From: Bacteroidales bacterium
Lineage (GTDB): Bacteria > Bacteroidota > Bacteroidia > Bacteroidales > UBA7960
Direction: 5' to 3'
Assembly: GCA_003557765.1 (NCBI GenBank)
Contig: PWNO01000285.1
Coordinates: 1-11,621 of the forward strand
Length of the DNA: 11,621 nt
The translations under genes were made by a program, and so were the position numbers. Shown in pieces: positions 7,154 through 11,621 of this stretch. Below the pieces are notes generated by a model. That model worked only from the letters and a program-made list of their open reading frames with translations. It did no database searches and was not told where the DNA came from. Each line of letters opens with the position of its first letter. Position 1 is the first letter of the stretch.

Positions 7154-8476
7154 ATGACAACAATGAAAAACATACTGCTGATTGCACTCCTCCTTTTTGT
7201 CATCGGATGCAGTGAAGGCGCAAAAAACAACGCAGATTTGCGCGCTGAAGGCCCTTCGCATGTAGAAATGCGCAATACAGATGGGAAATACCGGCTATTT
7301 GTGAACGGGGAAGAATTCTTCGTGCAGGGTGCAGGTTGCGAATTCGGTCCTTGTCACCTGGTTGCAGCCCATGGGGGCAACTCATTCCGCACCTGGCGTA
7401 CCGACAACAGCCAGCAATCCGGTCTTGAAGTGTTGGACGAGGCCCATGCAAATGGCCTGATGGTAATGATGGGGCTGGATGTGGCGCGTGAACGCCATGG
7501 TTTTGATTATGACGATGAGGAAGCGGTGGCGGCTCAGCTGGAACAACTCCGCAAGGAAGTGAAGGAGTTAAAAGACCATCCGGCATTATTGGGTTGGGGC
7601 ATTGGCAATGAGCTCAACCTTCGCTATACGAATAAAAGGGTATGGGATGCGGTAAACGACATTGCCCGCATGATCAAGGAGGTTGACGGCAACCACGTAA
7701 CCACCACGATGCTTGCTGGTATTGGCCCGGATGAAGTGGCTTACATTGCCGAAAATTGTCCGGACCTGGACTTCCTTTCTATCCAGTTTTATGGAGACAT
7801 CGTCAATTTGCCCCAGCGTTTGAAAGAGGCCAATTATGACGGCCCTTACCTGGTCACCGAGTGGGGTGCCACCGGACACTGGGAGGTTCCTCAGACCGAA
7901 TGGGGATCTCCCATCGAACAGACCTCGACCGAAAAAGCGGCAGCCATCAAAGCACGTTACCAGGATATCATTCTGGGTGATGAGGAGAACTGCATGGGCT
8001 CCTATGTCTTTCTCTGGGGACAGAAGCAGGAGCTGACACCCTCCTGGTATGGTTTATTTACCGAGGATGGCGAAAAAACGGAGGCCATCAACGTGATGGA
8101 GTACATGTGGACAGGTGAATGGCCAGAACACCAGGCACCAAAGGTCTATGACTTTACCATAGAGGGAAAGGGTGGCCGCTACGACAATGTCTACCTTTCT
8201 GCAGGAGAGGAATACCATGCACATTTCGACGCCGCGCACCCGGACGAACGATCCCTTTCGGTAAGGGCGGAGATCATGCCAGAGCCCAAAGAGCTCAGCG
8301 ACGGTGGAGATTATGAACCCAGGCCGGAAACCATCGAAGGGTTGATCCTGTCGGCCAACAATTCAGGAATAAGTTTTCAGGCGCCTGGGGATGAAGGTGC
8401 GTATCGCATCTTTCTTTATCTCACGGACGACCACAACCATGCCGCTACGGTTAACATTCCCTTTTACGTGAAATAG
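7154..8476 (+). CDS. Clan GH-A lipoprotein glycosidase, candidate GH158-like beta-1,3-glucanase
   Basis: The protein has 440 residues from ATG 7154; ATG 7163 (MKNILL) is an equally possible start. The signal ends in the lipobox FVIGC, with the lipidated Cys at residue 19. A TIM barrel follows with the two clan GH-A glutamates: GWGIGNELN (acid/base Glu153) after strand 4 and YLVTEWGATG (nucleophile Glu236) after strand 7. From about residue 335 to the end there is a beta-sandwich, Ig- or cadherin-like domain (KVYDFTIEGKGGRYDNVYL to HAATVNIPFYVK). Such proteins are often labelled 'GH2 TIM-barrel domain', but the GH2 N-terminal sandwich domains are absent. From memory, the GH158 laminarinase of Bacteroides uniformis has the same barrel plus C-terminal Ig layout and an 83-residue spacing of its glutamates, as here. 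That family is a good candidate, not proven; a transglycosylase or another GH-A family remains possible. It sits 6 bases after the porter and 7 before GH3, so one transcript is likely. Confidence 0.75.
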   Translation: MTTMKNILLIALLLFVIGCSEGAKNNADLRAEGPSHVEMRNTDGKYRLFVNGEEFFVQGAGCEFGPCHLVAAHGGNSFRTWRTDNSQQSGLEVLDEAHANGLMVMMGLDVARERHGFDYDDEEAVAAQLEQLRKEVKELKDHPALLGWGIGNELNLRYTNKRVWDAVNDIARMIKEVDGNHVTTTMLAGIGPDEVAYIAENCPDLDFLSIQFYGDIVNLPQRLKEANYDGPYLVTEWGATGHWEVPQTEWGSPIEQTSTEKAAAIKARYQDIILGDEENCMGSYVFLWGQKQELTPSWYGLFTEDGEKTEAINVMEYMWTGEWPEHQAPKVYDFTIEGKGGRYDNVYLSAGEEYHAHFDAAHPDERSLSVRAEIMPEPKELSDGGDYEPRPETIEGLILSANNSGISFQAPGDEGAYRIFLYLTDDHNHAATVNIPFYVK

Positions 8477-8483
8477 TTCTTCG

Positions 8484-10772
8484 ATGAGATTTCTTTACAT
8501 CACACTTTCATTCATGTTTGTAGTTTTGGTTGAAAGCTGTTCACAGCCCTCGCTGGAAGTGCAGGATAATAAGCACTTCCGGCGGGCTGACAGCTTGCTT
8601 CAATTACTAACGCTTGAAGAAAAGGCAGGTCAGATGACCAACATAGGCCTCACAGCCATCACGCAGGGCCCCTTTTGGAACGACTTTGACACACTGTTGC
8701 TCGACACGGCAAAAATGAGGGATTTGCTGATCAACCAGCATGTGGGTTCCATTCAGAACAAGGGAAAATACCCACCCTCCAAAGAAGAATGGCATCGCAT
8801 CATCAAAACCGTACAACAATTTGTGATGGAGAACTCACGCCATCAGATCCCCGTGCTTTTTGGCATGGATGCCGTACACGGAGCGCATTACACGGCTGGC
8901 TCAACGCTTTTCCCCCACCAGATTGGTTTGGCAGCAAGCTGGAACCCGGAGCTAGCAAGGGTTGTCGGTGAAGTGACCGCCTACGAGATGCGCGCTTCCT
9001 CTCAGCCCTGGAATTTCGCACCCGTCCTGGACGTAAGCAGGCAGCCGCTTTGGGGAAGGATATTCGAAACCTTCGGGGAGGACACCCACATGCACAACGT
9101 GATGGGGCGGGCTTTCATAGAAGGCCAGCAGGGGAGCTCCTGGGGTGACACTACGAGGGTAGCCACCTGTATAAAACATTTCGCCGGCTATGGAACGCCG
9201 TTCACCGGCAAAGACCGCTCGCCGGCCCTTATACCGGAACACGATTTGCGACAGTACTACATCGAGCCTTTCCGGCATGCCATTGAAGCCGGAGCGATCA
9301 CGGCCATGCTCAATTCTGGTACGGTAAACGGCATTCCGGGTCATGCTGATCATTACCTCATCACGGATATCCTCAAGGGAGAACTCGGATTGAAGGGTTT
9401 TGTCATCTCCGACTGGGAAGATATCGGACGGCTGGCCAGCGTGCATCGTGTAGCCAGGGATGCCAGGGATGCCGCACGCATTGCGGTGAATGCCGGTCTC
9501 GATATGAGCATGGTCCCTTACGACGCCAGCTTTGCCACCGACGTAGTGGACCTGGTTAATGCCGGAAAGATACCCATGAGCCGCATTGATGACGCAGTCC
9601 GCAGGATATTATACGTAAAATTTAAACTCGGACTTTTTGACAACCCATGGCACGATCCGGCAGGCTATAATGACTTTGGATCGGAAGAGTTTACCGAAAA
9701 AAGTTACCAGGCTGCCCTGGAGTCTGTCACCCTACTTAAAAACGACAACGGGACCTTACCCATCAGCGAGGACAGCCCTAGAATCTTGATCACCGGTCCG
9801 ACATCCGATGCGCTGACGGCCCTGAACGGCCCCTGGAGCAGAACATGGGCGGGCGACGACCCGAGCTACGACGATCCCGGGAAAAAGACCGTTCTTGAAG
9901 CGATGCAAGATGCCTTTGGCAAGAAACGAATTCTTTACACCCCTGGTACATCTTACGAAGGAGAGGTAGAGAGCGAACAGCACCTATTGCAAAAAGCGAG
10001 CCGTTCCGACGTGGTCATTGTTTGCCTCGGCGAGAGGCCGGCAACGGAAAAACCTTCCGACATCGATGAACTCGACTTACCCCGGAACCAGCTCGACCTG
10101 GTAAAACGCCTGCATAAAAGCGGGAAACCCATTGTGCTGGTGCTGCTGCAAGGCAGGCCGCGCATCATCCGGGAAATCGAGCCCCTGGCTGATGTCATCA
10201 TTCACGCTTACTGGCCCGGGCATGAAGGTGGCCGGGCCCTGGCAAGCCTGATCAAGGGAGATGATAACTTCAGCGGAAAGCTGCCTTATACCTATCCGCG
10301 GTACAGCGGAGCACTGTATACCTACCAGCACAAGGTCAGTGACAAGCTCGACCACGAATTTGGGCTGGAAGGCTTTAACCCCCAGTGGGAATTCGGTCAC
10401 GGACTAAGCTATACCACATTTGCCTATTCGGATCTCAGGCTTTCTGCCGACACCGTGTTCACGAACGAAGGATTTTCATTGGAAGTAAGTGTGACCAACA
10501 CAGGCTCCCGGCCCGGCAAAGAGGTGGTACAAGTCTATCTTCGCGACCTGGTGGCCACGATCACCCCGGATGACCGCAAACTCATTGCATTTGACAAAGT
10601 GCACCTCGAGGCAGGGGAAAGCAAAACCCTGGCCTTTGAGGTAAGCTATCACGACATGCAATACATGGGATTGGATAACGAATGGACTGCACTGAGCAGC
10701 GACTACGAGGTGCTTGTGGGCGGCCTGCCCGGGGAGTTGTTGTCGGGGAAGGTTTTCTATGCCGGACCTTGA
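8484..10772 (+). CDS. bglX: GH3 beta-glucosidase / exo-beta-1,3-glucosidase, likely periplasmic lipoprotein
   Basis: This 762-residue protein has the size and three-domain layout of BglX-type GH3 enzymes. The (beta/alpha)8 domain contains FGMDAVHGAHY, LFPHQIGLAASW, substrate-binding KHFAGYG (Lys231-His232) and VISDWEDIG with nucleophile Asp310. The alpha/beta sandwich domain contains GERPATEKPSDIDELDLP, in which Glu522 is the best acid/base candidate. A C-terminal FnIII-like domain runs from about residue 650 (VSVTNTGSRPGKEVVQVYL). The N-terminus is a signal peptide ending in VESC, with Cys19; Glu at -2 makes this a weak lipobox, and the residues after Cys (SQPSLE) lack the acidic surface-export pattern, suggesting a periplasmic location. 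It would release glucose from the non-reducing end of imported beta-glucan oligosaccharides. The gene symbol is by similarity of architecture only. It is the last gene of the tight three-gene block. Confidence 0.95.
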   Translation: MRFLYITLSFMFVVLVESCSQPSLEVQDNKHFRRADSLLQLLTLEEKAGQMTNIGLTAITQGPFWNDFDTLLLDTAKMRDLLINQHVGSIQNKGKYPPSKEEWHRIIKTVQQFVMENSRHQIPVLFGMDAVHGAHYTAGSTLFPHQIGLAASWNPELARVVGEVTAYEMRASSQPWNFAPVLDVSRQPLWGRIFETFGEDTHMHNVMGRAFIEGQQGSSWGDTTRVATCIKHFAGYGTPFTGKDRSPALIPEHDLRQYYIEPFRHAIEAGAITAMLNSGTVNGIPGHADHYLITDILKGELGLKGFVISDWEDIGRLASVHRVARDARDAARIAVNAGLDMSMVPYDASFATDVVDLVNAGKIPMSRIDDAVRRILYVKFKLGLFDNPWHDPAGYNDFGSEEFTEKSYQAALESVTLLKNDNGTLPISEDSPRILITGPTSDALTALNGPWSRTWAGDDPSYDDPGKKTVLEAMQDAFGKKRILYTPGTSYEGEVESEQHLLQKASRSDVVIVCLGERPATEKPSDIDELDLPRNQLDLVKRLHKSGKPIVLVLLQGRPRIIREIEPLADVIIHAYWPGHEGGRALASLIKGDDNFSGKLPYTYPRYSGALYTYQHKVSDKLDHEFGLEGFNPQWEFGHGLSYTTFAYSDLRLSADTVFTNEGFSLEVSVTNTGSRPGKEVVQVYLRDLVATITPDDRKLIAFDKVHLEAGESKTLAFEVSYHDMQYMGLDNEWTALSSDYEVLVGGLPGELLSGKVFYAGP

Positions 10773-10785
10773 AGTAAGAAGTAAG
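10772..10785. repeat. Tandem heptamer AAGTAAG x2 at the GH3 stop
   Basis: Two identical 7-base units (10772-10778 and 10779-10785) begin on the last base of the GH3 stop codon. They are short, but match the period-7 habit of the 681-745 spacer. Confidence 0.5.
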
Positions 10786-10787
10786 CC

Positions 10788-10884
10788 CGTCATTTCGAGT
10801 GTCAAGCCCCCGCGAAAAGGGCGGTGGCCACAATGCGTGAATGACATTGGGAGATGTCATTAGTAACGAAGTGAGAAATCTGTC
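10788..10884. repeat. Probable dispersed intergenic repeat element with two hairpins
   Basis: The stretch starts with CGTCATTTCGAG (10788-10799) and ends with AACGAAGTGAGAAATCTGTC (10865-10884). These ends resemble the two halves of a short repeat (CGTCATTTCGAGC...GAAGCGAGAAATCT) that I remember as frequent between genes in Bacteroidota; this could not be checked here. Between the halves lie two hairpins. One is GCCCCCGC (10806-10813) with GCGGTGGC (10821-10828), 7 of 8 bases paired. The other is AATGACAT (10840-10847) with ATGTCATT (10854-10861), a perfect 8 bp around a 6-base loop. Neither is followed by a T run, so they are not obvious intrinsic terminators. The spacer may stabilise or end the porter-GH-A-GH3 transcript. 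Confidence 0.5.
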
Positions 10885-10928
10885 AAGTTACTGGTACGGA
10901 CTTATTGTCCTTTCGTCATTCTTAAATT

Positions 10929-11621
10929 ATGCCTGAACACAGCACATACATCAACAAATCTCCCCTGTATGGGAAAAACAAACAGGTGGAAGGCGTTATC
11001 ACCGATGTGGGTGGGGAATCGTTTTACTGTATCAGGAACTATGACCTCATGCCACCTTTTCTGATGAGCATTGTCAGCAACTGTGACCTTTGGATGTATA
11101 TTTCGTCCCGCGGAGGCCTGACAGCAGGCAGGAGAAATTACCAGAACGTCCTTTTCCCTTATGAGACGGATGATAAGATCCATGAAGACAGCAGAAAAAC
11201 GGGGTCAAAAACCATAATCCGGATAAAGGAGGCGGAGAAAACACTGCTGTGGGAGCCTTTTTCTGAGGCTGACCTTTACGATACCCGTAGAAATCTTTAC
11301 AAGAACACCCCGGGTACTACCGTCATCTTTGAAGAGATAAACGATACCCTGGGGCTGATCTTTCGCTACCGCTGGTCGGGCAGTGATGCACTGGGCTGGG
11401 TCAGGAAATCCACGCTGGAGAACTTTACGCAAAAAGATGTGGAGGCGGAGGTCTGCGATGGCCTGCTTAACGTCATGCCCTGGGGAATTGAACGGGAAAC
11501 GCAGAGCCTTATGAGCACCCTGATGGATGCCTATAAAGTGGCAGAATGCTTCCCGGAGAGCCAGATGGCCTTGTATTATTTATCGTCCATACCGGTTGAC
11601 CGCGCTGAACCCAGTGAAGCA
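10929..11621 (+). CDS. N-terminal part of a large cytoplasmic protein, likely GH94/GH149-type phosphorylase
   Basis: From ATG 10929 the frame is open to the window end (231 codons, 3' partial). An in-frame TAA at 10923-10925 makes this ATG the first possible start. There is no signal peptide or membrane segment (MPEHSTYINKSPLYGKNKQVEG), so the product should be cytoplasmic. The most distinctive stretch, residues about 46-78, contains SNCDLWMYISSRGG, then LTAGRRN and VLFPY; further on are LLWEPF, RNLYKN, IFEEIND and, at the cut, PVDRAEPSEA. I associate this pattern, from memory, with the beta-sandwich start of Bacteroidota proteins of about 1100 residues labelled hypothetical or cellobiose phosphorylase-like, possibly GH149 beta-1,3-oligoglucan phosphorylases. 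The catalytic barrel is outside the window, so this is not proven. The context (laminarin-type PUL with an inner-membrane porter) fits phosphorolysis of imported beta-1,3-oligoglucosides. It lies 156 bases after GH3, behind hairpins, and may have its own transcript. Confidence 0.6.
   Translation, partial: MPEHSTYINKSPLYGKNKQVEGVITDVGGESFYCIRNYDLMPPFLMSIVSNCDLWMYISSRGGLTAGRRNYQNVLFPYETDDKIHEDSRKTGSKTIIRIKEAEKTLLWEPFSEADLYDTRRNLYKNTPGTTVIFEEINDTLGLIFRYRWSGSDALGWVRKSTLENFTQKDVEAEVCDGLLNVMPWGIERETQSLMSTLMDAYKVAECFPESQMALYYLSSIPVDRAEPSEA

Noticed and set aside
8952..9446. 164-residue minus-strand open frame inside the GH3 gene
   Set aside because: It lies opposite the conserved GH3 catalytic domain and shows no domain or signal; a shadow frame.
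10476..10860. Minus-strand frames covering the GH3 end and the following spacer
   Set aside because: They are mostly antisense to the FnIII domain of GH3, with no recognisable motif; the spacer part is hairpin and repeat sequence.

Overview
The window is a stretch of a Bacteroidota chromosome, all genes on the + strand, holding most of a polysaccharide utilization locus (PUL). The PUL is very probably for a beta-1,3-glucan of the laminarin or mixed-linkage type. The phylum call rests on an adjacent SusC/SusD pair, Bacteroidota-style lipoprotein signals, A/T-rich leaders without Shine-Dalgarno sequences, and short-period repeats in the spacers. The base composition looks balanced. I cannot place it below phylum, though a marine or anaerobic Marinilabiliales/Cytophagales-like relative would fit.

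Layout: (1) 1-678, the 3' part of a GH16 laminarinase-type endo-glucanase, cut by the window start. (2) 679-808, a spacer made almost entirely of two period-7 arrays in opposite orientation followed by a period-8 array. (3) 809-3907, a SusC-type TonB-dependent transporter, then 3921-5480, its SusD lipoprotein partner. (4) 5481-5581, a spacer with a perfect palindrome over the susD stop codon, a 9-bp GC hairpin and a T tract. (5) A tightly packed block: an inner-membrane sugar porter (5582-7147), a clan GH-A lipoprotein glycosidase that could be GH158-like (7154-8476), and a GH3 exo-beta-glucosidase (8484-10772), separated by only 6 and 7 bp. (6) 10773-10928, a spacer with a tandem heptamer and two hairpins inside an apparent repeat element. 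(7) 10929 to the window end, the first 231 codons of a large signal-less protein that I read as a likely GH94/GH149-type carbohydrate phosphorylase.

Working model (inference): GH16, and perhaps the GH-A enzyme, cut the glucan outside or at the cell surface. SusC/SusD imports oligosaccharides across the outer membrane. GH-A and GH3 trim them in the periplasm, and the MFS porter carries glucose or short beta-glucosides into the cytoplasm. There the last gene product could phosphorolyse beta-1,3-oligoglucosides to glucose-1-phosphate. No regulator (HTCS, SARP, anti-sigma/ECF), no SusE/F-like glycan-binding protein, and no mobile element, tRNA, rRNA or CRISPR was seen. No spacer exceeds 300 bases.
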